A stretch of DNA of 64,000 nucleotides from Gracilariopsis chorda. Taxonomy: Eukaryota > Rhodophyta > Florideophyceae > Gracilariales > Gracilariaceae. Under the pieces are notes generated by a model. The model searched no databases. It saw nothing but the letters and a program-made list of their open reading frames with translations, and was not told the origin of the DNA. The translations under genes were made by a program, and so were the position numbers. Shown here one piece after another: positions 22,868-33,052 of this stretch (the stretch's first letter is position 1; each line of letters starts with the position of its first letter). The stretch is taken from positions 1 through 64,000 of the forward strand of contig NBIV01000274.1 in assembly GCA_003194525.1 (NCBI GenBank). Reading direction: 5' to 3'.

Positions 22868-25800
22868 TTTCTCTCTCGCATGCCTTCCAGAGTCTGCGGC
22901 GTTCTGCTTCCTATATCACTTTCCAAGTTTTCAGCCAGTTGCACCTTTCGCTTCCGCACGACTGTGCTTGTGCGGTCTCCGCTTTTCGATGCTTCCTGTA
23001 TTCCATCCGTCGCTCTGACCACTTCCTCCACTTCTCGCGTTTCATTTAAATTAGAGCGGTGTCCCACTACTTCGTTTATCATATCTCTCGTCCATCTCTC
23101 CTTCAGAATGTGATCCTCTTCGTCCCTATCACTGTGTTCCAAAGAGACATTTACCTCTCCTACATCTCGGATTCCACTTGGGGCCCCACCTCTTTTCAGC
23201 GCACCTGCCTCCTCTATTTGTTTCTTTCCGGGCATATCTTCATCCTTATTTCGGTCTTCGACCGGCGCATTTCCTTTTCACCCTCCCTGATCTGTTACCT
23301 CTTCCGTTCTCTGAACAACCAACCCTTTTTAACCCTCCACTCTACCACCCGACCTAGGCATAGATCGCTGTCCCCGAACCGAATCTCTCCCACCTGCTAT
23401 ATGCGCATGGGCATCAGCCTTCAAATTCTCACTCGTCGTGCGGACACTCGTCGTGCGCTCGGATCCGACGTTCTTTGACCCACCTCTTCCCCCTCTCTTC
23501 CAAGCACCTTCTCCTGACCTCCTCCCCGATAATCCGCTCCTGGGAACACATGATTTCGCTTTTGTTCCTCTCGCGGTTCGCTCCTCAATAGCCTTCCGCC
23601 GCGTCTTAGCCGCACTCGCCGCACTACCCGTTCCTGGGCCTCGCTTCTTTCCCTTTGGCGCGATTCTTGGAGTCAAAACTCTTGCGAAAGTTGCTGATGA
23701 CGCTCTGGGTTGGCGCACGCCGTTGTTTTCCGGGAAAATCTCGCCACCCGATGCGCACAAAAATCTTTGCTTTTTGTGAAATCTTGAAAATACAGTCATC
23801 GATGGTACCGAAAATGGACGTTTCTGTGTCCGATCTATATCGCTTTGTATCTTCTATCCCTACTGAAAGGTAATATTGTCCTAAGTTAGGACTATACATC
23901 CGTTCACATAATAAACGACATCCTTTAGCCAAGCTGTGGAGAAAGGTTTATAACAACAAACTAATCAATGACTATCGTTCCATCCTCCACATTCAAATGG
24001 GTTTGTTAGTCAGAAACATCACCCTATCTGGCGAAGAGTTCCTCTCCTTGCCTTATGTCAGCTGTAGCCTCCATCTTAATAAGTTTGTAGTCCGATATTC
24101 CCCCTGGTGTTCGTTCCACTCCCAGTGTCCGTTTCATTCGCACATTAGCCTCCCTTTTTTTACAAGGCCATCCACCATGGAATCTAACTGTTTATCCCCC
24201 TCCACGTACTTTGGATCGTTGATATACCCCGCAATACAAAAAGGGGCAGGAACCACCGATAAAATGGGGTTTGGTTGTTTTCCATGCCAATTCGTCAGCT
24301 GTTTTCGATGCGGAAGTGATTGGAACTGTTCACCGTAGACTTCTATCCCCACCGCATACTTCCGGAAGCGATCCTTCGTCACACCCATGACTCCCTCCCC
24401 GTAGGCCTTGTGCACTTCTTTCCGATTCGAAAGGTCATGATAAACCAACGTCCCGTAGAAATAGCACACTATCTCGCCTGCAGCAATTCGAAGAGTTGCA
24501 AACACTCCAACAACAGCCTTTTCGTGACGAATAGTAGACTTGCCCACTCGCAACCCATATTGCACAGCCTCCATTTCCAATAGAGACTTTATGTTCTCCA
24601 GATTCATTCTTCCCTGCAGCCCCCTCGGCCATCTATCCATAGCTTTCTTCCTTCCCAACTTCCCTAGAATTTCACTTTGCCACAAAGTGGAGAGAAAGTC
24701 GACAAGGTGTGGGGGAAGAATTTGGTACGGTGGAAATCCGTCGACAGCCCTCCATAACACGGTGTGCCTGCTTCTTCCCATTGGGAATGGAGAGGAAACA
24801 CAATGGGTCATCTTTCAAAGCTCCTGGCTCTTCTCAATATCCATGTGTCCTTCCCGTATTATGGAAGCGAAGCGAACAATAGCGGCATGCCTGGCGTGTT
24901 CAAAGCAAGCTTTGTCCGGTTCACACCTCACAAACTTCTGATTCTTGGGCAGTTCCATGCACGACATCGCTGTCGAGAACGTTCCGGCAAACATGTCGAC
25001 CATGAGGTCTCCTGGCTGACTGAACCTGCAAATCAGCTCTTTCAACAGTCCCCTACACTTCTGTTCCGGTCGCACCCTCTTCCTCGTATACTTCCCATTC
25101 GGGTTTTTCACAGACCACATGAGCATCTCACTATTCGACATAGGCGGCACCTGATCCATGGTTGCATGATACGCTGGGTATCTTGAAGCAACATAATTGA
25201 AGTTCTCATAGTTGAACATCCAGTGCTGTTGTGCATAAGGAACTCCAGAACGAACAGAATGTACAGCGTATTCTGTCGTCTGGTGCGACCGGCAACTTCT
25301 TCTCCCAACGTTACCCGTCGTATTACCTAGAGACCATACGAAATGGAGGGGCTGTTCGTCGACGACGAAGGAGTAACGCTTCGTATAAGAGTCATCCATG
25401 TAGGTAACGTTCCGTAGCACATCCCGCCACAACGGTACCTGATCCCATGAGCGGAACTGTATAATATGTCTACCAGGACATAGAAGCTTTGACGACCTCC
25501 TCGCTGACCTGCTCATGCCCTTCTCGGTCATAATATCGTGCTCGCTGTTCTCCAAACGATGCTCAGAACGAGTGCCATATGATGGATCGGAAAGCAGGAA
25601 CTGTACCCTTCCTTCAATAGATACCTCGCTTTCGCCAGACTTGTTGTCGTCACCTTCGATGAGATTTTCGAACTTGCAGTTGTGGAGACGGAATTTGCGG
25701 GACATCTCCTTCTCACAATACTTGTAAGCTATCAAATCATCCAAAGTCGTAGGGTACGGTGGTGCACGAATCCCCGTGCCTTCGACACCATACGATAAGT

Positions 25801-26993
25801 TCTGCGACAAAGCTGTTGTCTGCAGTCCTTCAGTGGCCTTTGGTGCAGTAACACGTTCCGCAGTACCACGTTCCGCTTCCTCTACCATCTCTATCTCTTC
25901 CACTTCTTCCAACTCACCCTGATCACCACTTTCCACACGCTCAGCACGAGATTCACTAAATTTCTCAAACCGCAGAGGGAAAAGTCTCGTTCTCGTGATG
26001 ATGAACCTTTTGAGGGCATCCCATTTGCTGGGAGCATAGATGTCGAACAGTTTCTCTTGTATCACCACATTAGAAAGGTCACCAAGATATTATTTGGCAC
26101 AAAGGCGAGGCGCTGTATCCACTGGGTCCGGCAGATTCCATGCCCATTTGGTAACGTTTTCTTCTACGGTGGTGACGTCCTTCTTCTCCACAAACTGTTT
26201 GAAACAATCTTTGTGTTGGAAGCCCATGGAGCGTTGTACGATATCGCTGAAGACTACACTGATATAGTCCAGTCGAATGTAAGGCAAGATCATAAACGCA
26301 ACGTTTGGAAACCCAAAGAATTGGGCGAGACAATCCCAAGCCCTGGTGATCAGCTGCACACCATACCCGACTCTCTGACTCTGGGTCATGTCCGACAAAC
26401 CCACTTTCGAGAGCTTCTTAGCTGCCATGCCCCTTTTCCTCTTCATGCCACTTCCTTTCTTATCCACGGCAATCTGTTGCACCATAGACAACCCAATGAC
26501 CATTTCAAAGTCGGTGCAAAGATCTGTGTGGAAAGCGGAAGCTTTCTTGGTTGCTCCCAGAAGACAGGACTTGGAAAAGACAGATAGCAACACGTTACGA
26601 GGAATTCCTTTAAGCCCTTCCCTTTTACAATAAACCTTCCAAAAGTCCCTTACATGCCTGTCTTCTTCACGGTCCTTTACGTCCACCACTCTTGCCATAA
26701 GATAGAGTTGACGTGGTAGGCCTCCGAGAGACATGTTACGGAGCTCGGAGTCCTAATACGAGATGTAATCCGGTCTGATGAGAGTGAGAAACATTTTCTT
26801 GGCAGAGTCATGAACGTTGCAACTTTGTACCGCGAACTCCACAAAGTCGGTGTGCTTCAAACTTCTCGGCTCATCCATATTTTGCCTTGTCGCTGCGTAG
26901 TCATCACAAACTGTAAGATAAGCATCAATAAGCTCTTCTCCGGTTCCGTGCATCTTGAATGAACCCATTTCCTTCGGATTATGTTTCTCTTCG

Positions 26994-27152
26994 TTTTGGG
27001 TCCAGGACCGTGGTCCGAGGTGTCATGGTGCTCCATCGCGAACACGATGGAGCACCAGGCATGAATTTTAATTAAAATTTCGCGTCCTGGCGCTTTATCA
27101 TGTTCGCGATGGAGCACCACGACACCTCCGACCATGGTCCTCGACCAAAAAA
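26994..27152. repeat. Inverted repeat in the divergent promoter (P4)
   Basis: Arms of about 51 bp (26994-27044 and 27101-27151, about six mismatches) flank a 56 bp AT-rich core containing AATTTTAATTAAAATT. The left arm also forms its own 13 bp hairpin (TGGTGCTCCATCG / CGATGGAGCACCA). It fills most of the gap between the divergent start codons at 26968 (-) and 27359 (+). It may be a small MITE-like insertion or a native control element. Confidence 0.8.
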
Positions 27153-27358
27153 TTATCAAATGCTTTTTGCAATGCAAGTAATTGGGAGAGGAATTGCAGG
27201 GATGCTACGATGACGACGGATGGATGTCATGAAACGTCTTGAAAACGGTATATAGTGCTTACGTCCATCTCTTTGGAACCAAGCATACGTGATCACGGGA
27301 GCATTCGACGTCAGCGGGTGCCAAGAAAAAGCAAGCGCGACCTTTGAAGTACTCAGCC

Positions 27359-30300
27359 ATGGATTCCACTGGGAAGAAGATAAACGCGCCATCACGGAAA
27401 CGGACTCCGAGGAAGCCTGTTTCGCCGAAGAGACGTGTTATCGACATGCCGACCACGCGAGGCAAAGCGAAGAGCCGGGGCGTCACCCGAACTGCCAGCC
27501 ACTCTGAATCATCAATTGGGGGCAATAAGGGTCAGGTGCTTAAGGGCGATGCGGAGGTTAATCTGTTCGTACGAGTTGGGAGTAGTGATGCGAAGATGAA
27601 GGTAGGAGAGGCGAAATTGCGCGGTGTGGGGGTTGCTGGGGGGCCGGGGACGAGACTCTGTCGTTCTCTACACAACCATCCCCTGTCCTCTACGCAGAAA
27701 CCTGGAGAGGACTTGGTGGTTATCATTAAGACAAATATTTCGTCACACCAAGATGAGAAGTACCCTTATGTTCTTGGGGGTCCCGAGGAACCGCCCGCAA
27801 CTTTGAAGGAGATGGTTTCAGCGGGTTTATATGCATGGGACACTGCGATGATGAGTGTCAAAAATGAAGGCGGAGAGGGGAATGAGTCGGTTCCACCGCA
27901 GTAAGGAGCAAATGTGAAGACTGTCCACAGACGTACAGCTTCCAGGACCACTGCAAGACAAGTCAAGCGCCTTCCCGCTGTTGCCGGTACACCATCAAGC
28001 ATTTTGGTGACCAAAGCGCCGGTGAAGAGCCTTGAGAGCGGTGGATAGGCTCCGGTGAAAACCCGTCAGAGCGGTGTAGGAACATCAGGTGCTCTCGCGG
28101 GCGGCGCTGGAAACCGAGGAGGCCCTATTATCGGAGCAAGCTCCGATGATGACGTCATAGAGGTGTCTGTACTCTCCAGGAACGATCTTGATCCGGAGGA
28201 GAGGGATTTATATGATGACGGTGATGCTGTTCCTTTGGAAGAGGTGGATAACAGTTTGGGGGTCTTAGACATCAATCGAGATGATTATGACCAGCACAAT
28301 CGCGTAATCGATATCCACAACATTCGATTTCCAAAGAACATGGTTCGTTCGAAGAATGACAAACATCTTCGAGATACTTCGAAAAAACTGAGGAAATTCG
28401 GATGGCGCTCTTCTCTTGGGTCGATTGCGGTGGCCCTGTTGGAGGATGTGCCGGTTCGTGACGCTATTGATGCAAGTGGGCGTTTGATTGTTCCTGTGGT
28501 TTTGGTGGAAGGCTTCTATCGAGTGATTGTTCTACTGGAACTCGAGCAGGATGGTGCGAGATGGGCACGGATTACTGCTGGTTTGAACGTCACGCTTTGG
28601 GAACGGAACGACGGCCGGAGAATGACATTGAATGAAGTGTTGTGGCTGGGGAAGACGTTGAATGATTTGAGCTCCAATGTTCTGGTGATGTCCTTCGCAG
28701 ATAAGATTCGCACTGCTGTTTCGTTTATTCTTAATGGCGTAGAGCAGGATGGGTATGAGTTGTCGAAGCTTAAACCAAGCCAAATCACGGGGGTGTTGTG
28801 GAGCAGTGAGACGAAGGGTAAAGAAGGGAGCATACGTCATTTCAATCGCCATTCTGCTCTTGCTCTGAAGCTTGCGCGTAATCCCGGTAGGTTAGAGTTC
28901 TTCGATGTGGTGTGGCTGGAGACGCCTCAAATTGGAATCACTCATGTGTCTAGTGATATTCTGCTTGGAATGTCAGGGGATAAACTTCGTTTTACTATCC
29001 ACTGTCTACAGGTGCATGTTTGAGTGAGGTCGGTGGCCACTGTGAAGACGGGACCGTTTGAGGATTTCCGAAAGTACTTCTTCGACTGCGCTTCTAGAAC
29101 TTATGACATTTGCAGTGAGCTGGGGAGTTCCATGAAGGAGAAAAAGAATGTACAGGAAGTGATGAATACCACGGTTACCATCGGCGATTCTGACCAGACT
29201 GTGTCAAAGCATATCATATTTCGTCTGGGGAAGTGGTATACGAAAGGGAAACGCAGTTCACTGGAGTCCAGAGTGATTAATAAGGTGAAAGAGGTTCGTA
29301 GGACGTTCTCCAGCGCTTTGCAGGGCATGCAGGGACAGGATGCTACTGCTGCTGCTCCCTCTGCGGCCGATGTGGACGTGATCGAGTTGCTTGGTCTGAA
29401 TGAGGAAGCTGCTCAGGAGCCTCCAAACGCTGACCAGGAGGCTCGAAGAAGTAAGTGAATATCAAAAAAGCGTAAAGTGGAGGTCCTGGACGAAGATGAA
29501 GATGAAGAGTCAGTTGACTTTGAGCCACCGGTGAAGAGGCAGAGACGATCGAATCGTAAGCCGACTGCACCTGGTGTGAAGCGACCTGGCTTTGGTATCT
29601 CGCAGGAGGTAGTGGAGGTGCTGCATAGTACGGAAAAGAGAGATTTAAAGAGGTGGTTGACAGCAGAGGAGATCATTGTGCTCGAGTCAAGCGAGGATGA
29701 AGCTCAGGAGGACTTTGTGGATGATGAGGAGGACGAGGCAGAGGAGCAGCAAACCGCAGGCAGCTTTGACGATAAGAATCCTGACAAGCTTCCAGCTGCC
29801 TTAAGTACGCCAGGAGAGCTGGCTATGGGAGCGGACATGTCTTGGGTGGACCAGGTGTATTCATTGCCGAGTGAGTGGCCTGCAAGCGAAAATGCAGTGA
29901 AGCATTCCGATTTATGGATGCAGAGGATAAATCTGAGGAAGCACCATTGGGTAGAGTGCCTATCACCTGATGACTTCCGAATGGTTCATCATGCTGTGTA
30001 CTGGCGTGCGTCGCGCAACATGCACAAAGAGATGGGTACTACGACAGGTGCAGTGCTGGGCGTGAAGATGCCGTCATCAGAAACGGCATCGAATGAAGAG
30101 GAAGCGTTATGGATGGCCGCTTTTGAGAGAGAGGACTTGACTCGTGTTTATTTTGCGAAGAAGAGAGTGGAGCTGTCGGAGAGAGGGTTTTGTGTGCTGG
30201 AGAATTTCGGGACAGATGAAGGCATAGCGAGTGAGGCTTCGAAGAGGGGACTGCAAATGGACGAAAATGTTATAGGAGAACTGATGGAATTCTTCGAACG

Positions 30301-31234
30301 CGACTTTGTTTCGCAACCAGATCTCACGAACGAAGCGAATCGTGTTTTCTAGATTATGATCATCAATGAAGGAGGGGTAAAGGATGTTAAGAATGGTATC
30401 AAGGCGGTGGGGCATTTCATCACAACCAAAAGAGGGATTGCGGACAGAATTGAGGAGCTTGAAAACGGTACGGTTCTTGCTCGAAAGAGAGCCATGTTGG
30501 ATGCAAGGCTCGGTCAAATTGCAGCGGCTCTCGGGTTGTCTGAAGGTGGAACTATGTATGCCCCTCACACGGGTGGCCGTATCCTTTGTACTGGAGAGGA
30601 TTGTCCGAGGCAGGTGCTACACAGGGATTTCAGTGGTTTGACGGAGAATGACAGGATGAGAAATGTGAGCCCGGGGTATTTTGCAACGGCATCGGGACTG
30701 GATGCGTTCATGATTTGGGTTTGTGAACGGTCACATACTCTAACAATGACACGGGGTAACTTGAAAGAGCTTTCGGCTTCTATGATGGTTCGGAAGTTCA
30801 GAGTTCCACCGTTTTCTGTGTTCATTGGAAGAGGGGATGTCATTAATGCTGGGGCTGGGTACAATGATGCAATAGCGAAAGGCTATTGCATGAGATACCA
30901 TATGTACTTTTTACCTGAGGGATACAATCTCCCGGATGCGTTGCATAGGCAAAGCAGTTTTTGCCCTCCCTTTTTTAATGATGAAGAGGACCGTGGCGAT
31001 TTATGTGAGGTGGGAGGAGGGGAAGAGGAGCGGGGAGATGAAGCTGACGATAGAGATGTAGTTATGCAATAAGCCGAAGGTGAGAACCCGTCAGATGAGG
31101 AGGACGATGAGAATATACTGAAACCAGCGGAAATAAACACTGATGAAGATTATGAACAGGAGGATGACGATGAGGGTGAAATGGTTCCTAAAGGAGCAGA
31201 GGGTCTGATAGGTGAGGACGATGAAAGCGATTGA
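27359..31234 (+). pseudogene. ParB-like / 2OG-Fe(II) dioxygenase-like fusion
   Basis: A single frame of about 1291 codons starts at ATG 27359 with a basic N-terminus (RKRTPRKPVSPKRR). It contains six internal stops and no change of frame. Residues ~320-450 resemble a ParB domain: IHNIRFPKN..., then VVLVEGFYRVIVLLEL (box II G-x-x-R) and RMTLNEVLWLGKTLNDL. An SV40-like KKRKVE nuclear signal occurs near residue 702 in an acidic linker. Residues ~940-1190 look like a double-stranded beta-helix oxygenase: SERGFCVLENFG, then VLHRDFSGL (H-x-D), PPFSVFIGRGDVINAGAGYN and MRYHMYFLPEG. In related algal proteins as I recall them the distal ligand is a His (HAGAG); here it is Asn. The tail is very acidic. 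Pairing with a methyltransferase suggests demethylation or base hydroxylation, but the substrate is unknown. Confidence 0.65.
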
Positions 31235-31887
31235 TATTGATAAGTAAACTAGTGATATACGTTTGTTAAATCTGATGATTGCTTTTTGATCTTTATAGTG
31301 AATGTTTATAGTGAATGGGAGAGGTTTCCTACGATGGGGATTACTTTTTATGCGGCTTCATTCGAATGATGCGTAATAATGAAGAGATGATGTCTACAAA
31401 GATTTCGCTTTGTTCTATTCCATAAAGAAAGGTCTACAAGTATGAGAAGAAACTTGGGATGGGTGTATTGGAGGGGAGAATGAAGGGGCAGCTCATATGA
31501 AACACGAATGGATGTAAAATTGAGTATGGGATTATGCATGAGAATTGAAGGTGATTGTACGGATGTGAAGGATCCCGTTGTTATAGCCAAATACCACGAT
31601 TGTCCATTCTGTTGATATAGTAAGTACTGGTTCTTTTCATACATGAATGCATTGTGGCGTGCTTGATGTATGAAGAAGAGTGAAGAGGGTGAAGGCATTA
31701 TCGTGTAGAGGTTCAAAATATTGTTTTCTGTGTTGGGAAGGACAAGGGGTGAGCAAATGAGAAGATGATAAGCTGTACATTTAAGCGGTGACAAAGTTGG
31801 TTCAAGTGAAGAGGTGGGACATTCATTATCGACTTTTGAAAATTCATTCACGAATCTTGAACATTCATTCACGACTCTTGAAGATTC
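31235..31887. other. Spacer between the dioxygenase and coiled-coil genes
   Basis: No gene is supported; the minus-strand frame over 31348-31872 has no domain and is probably chance. It includes the 21 bp tandem repeat at 31821-31884. Confidence 0.5.
31821..31884 (+). repeat. Three imperfect 21 bp tandem units
   Basis: Units of the form ATTCATTCACGACTCTTGAA repeat three times, followed by a partial fourth, ending directly at the ATG of the coiled-coil gene. They could be binding sites in its promoter or for the transposase. No function is demonstrable from sequence. Confidence 0.7.
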
Positions 31888-32574
31888 ATGTCATTTGAGA
31901 ACATCCACACGCACCATGACTACTATTTGCAATTTTCGGTCAGTGAGCTTTGGGTTGGGACGATGATGGGAGGGGATGGTGGGGAGGGAGGTGCGGGCGA
32001 GGGTGGTCGAGGAGGAGGGGTAGGGGGAGGTGGAGGGAGGCGAATGGATGGGTTCTACCACGATGTGAAGGAACTATTGAGGAGCGATTGGGGAGGGATT
32101 AAGAAGCGTTTGGATGAGTGTATTGAGGAGGTTGTAGTGGAGTTGGGAGGGATGGTTCTGAGTGCGTCGGAGGAAGGAGTGCCGATGGGTGCTGTGGCTG
32201 AGTTGCGCGGGAGGGTGGGGGAGGCAGGGGTGTGGGCAGAGCAGCACGTCGATGGGGTTGTGGCGTGTGTGGGAGAGGATCTGGGGAGGCTGTGGAAGGA
32301 GAATGAGGAGTTTCGAGGACGGATTATGGAGTTGGAGAAGCTGCTTTTACTGGTGGACAGGGCTGTGTATCTAGTCGAGGATATGCGGAACAAGATGTAT
32401 GGAGGTAGAAGGGAGGGTGGGGTGGGAGGTGTTGTCGGGAGTGGGTCTCCGGTTACTCCTGGAGGTAGAGGGGTCGTGAAAAGGAGGTTGGAGGAGAAGG
32501 ACGAAGAAGGATTGGAGGTCAAGAGTCGGTTGAAGAGGAGGCATGGAAAGAGGGAAGAGGGAGAAGAAGGCTAG
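31888..32574 (+). CDS. Small Gly-rich coiled-coil protein, unknown function
   Basis: 228 codons, intact, with ATG at 31888 (an alternative ATG-ATG at 31963 precedes the Gly-rich run). Residues ~30-50 are glycine-rich. Residues ~55-165 are helical with heptad spacing (YHDVKELLRSDWGGIKKRLD; LGRLWKENEEFRGRIMELEK). The C-terminus has two basic clusters (GVVKRRLEE and SRLKRRHGKR) that could be a bipartite nuclear signal. It is the only undamaged gene of the transposon. The composition and size would suit a DNA- or chromatin-bound accessory or oligomerisation factor, but no family was recognised. The opposite strand is also open (155 codons, Ser/Pro-rich), which is expected from its base composition. 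Confidence 0.6.
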   Translation: MSFENIHTHHDYYLQFSVSELWVGTMMGGDGGEGGAGEGGRGGGVGGGGGRRMDGFYHDVKELLRSDWGGIKKRLDECIEEVVVELGGMVLSASEEGVPMGAVAELRGRVGEAGVWAEQHVDGVVACVGEDLGRLWKENEEFRGRIMELEKLLLLVDRAVYLVEDMRNKMYGGRREGGVGGVVGSGSPVTPGGRGVVKRRLEEKDEEGLEVKSRLKRRHGKREEGEEG

Positions 32575-32772
32575 TGATGTTTAGGAGTGTCGTTGAGGCT
32601 GTTAGGACGACGGAATGGGTGGTATTGGAATCTGATGCGCGGTCCGTCGGGTATGTGAGAACGGAGAGAGCTGCCAAGATGAGTTCTTGAGGATGAGTTG
32701 GAAGTCAAACTAGGGCAGTATGAAGTTTGAAATTCAAAAGATGGAAATAAAAATGTTAGTTTTGGTTGGGTG

Positions 32773-32815
32773 CTCGAAATGGCGCTGGCCGCTGCGCGGC
32801 GAGCGCCATTTCGAG
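32773..32815. repeat. 14 bp-arm GC-rich hairpin near the right end
   Basis: CTCGAAATGGCGCT (32773-32786) pairs perfectly with AGCGCCATTTCGAG (32802-32815), and the 15-base loop can pair further (GCCGC/GCGGC). It lies 200 bp after the coiled-coil gene and may serve as its 3' structure or as a subterminal transposon site. Confidence 0.7.
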
Positions 32816-33030
32816 ATCTGTATCTAGCTTTTAGTGGAGAATGAACTTGTTCCAAACTTGCAACTAGCGATGCGCAATGCAGGTGAGGCAAGGCTATGTA
32901 AGATATGAAAGTGCGAATTCCAAAAAATTCTTTTTTTTACTTGGCAAGCGCCAGAAACTAGCATAATCTATCATTTTCGTAGTATTTTGAGCTTTTACCT
33001 AAGAAACTTGCAACCTTGCACCTCTATCTA

Positions 33031-33050
33031 GCATTCCGAGAACATCGGCG
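33031..33050 (-). repeat. Right terminal inverted repeat
   Basis: Reads inward as CGCCGATGTTCTCGGAATGC and pairs with 20006-20025. It is followed by the TA target duplication. Confidence 0.75.
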
Positions 33051-33052
33051 TA

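Larger units (their letters stand above)
21799..26968 (-). pseudogene. DNA N6/N4-methyltransferase - SET domain fusion
   Basis: From ATG 26968 one minus frame runs leftward through about 450 uncharacterised residues (RNMSLGGLPRQLYLMARVVD; nuclear-type basic patch GMKRKRG), then an acidic linker. A beta-class amino-methyltransferase follows: motif IV SDPSYG (near 25.58 kb; the family has DPPY) and motif I GDLMVDMFAGTFSTAMSC (near 24.99 kb). Then comes a SET domain (24.6-24.03 kb): VVGVFATLRIAAGEIVCYFYG, a YINDP segment, and MEATADIRQGEELFAR. After it come a basic Gly/Ser/Arg linker, a coiled coil (LKLMQEELKRKREEMSKKN) and a C-terminal end with EDMYFKNGAAVEVLE. The protein would exceed 1600 residues. 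Several in-frame stops, at least two frameshifts and two palindromes (22653-22867) interrupt it. The methyltransferase would modify adenine or cytosine in DNA and the SET domain lysine in histones. Confidence 0.75.
20006..33050. mobile_element. 13 kb TIR DNA transposon carrying DNA-methyltransferase/SET and ParB/dioxygenase genes
   Basis: The ends read CGTCGGTGTTATCG (left, from 20006) and, inverted, CGCCGATGTTCTCG (right, from 33050): 15 of 20 bases match as a terminal inverted repeat. A TA sits on each side (20004-20005; 33051-33052), and the interrupted chromovirus coding sequence resumes at once beyond each TA, which fixes the boundaries. Subterminal TGCAAGTTT occurs inverted at both ends. 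Gene order: transposase-like (+) 20544-21789; methyltransferase-SET (-) 26968-21799; ParB-dioxygenase (+) 27359-31234; coiled-coil gene (+) 31888-32574. No capsid, polymerase or integrase gene is present, so it is treated as a plain DNA transposon. All three large genes are defective, so this copy is non-autonomous now. Confidence 0.8.

Noticed and set aside
22640-22870. CRISPR-like repeat array or microRNA precursor at the twin palindromes
   Set aside because: No regular repeat-spacer pattern. The palindromes have no loop, unlike pre-miRNAs.
31348-31872. Minus-strand ORF of 174 codons
   Set aside because: No domain, lies in a spacer, composition like translated non-coding DNA.
32055-32522. 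Minus-strand ORF opposite the coiled-coil gene
   Set aside because: Low-complexity Ser/Thr/Pro translation, as expected from the complement of a Gly/Glu/Arg-rich gene; the plus strand has heptads and basic clusters.
20006-33050. Polinton/Maverick or giant-virus insertion
   Set aside because: No capsid, protein-primed polymerase, retroviral-type integrase, packaging ATPase or maturation protease was seen. Short TIRs with a TA duplication and a transposase-like gene fit a plain DNA transposon better.
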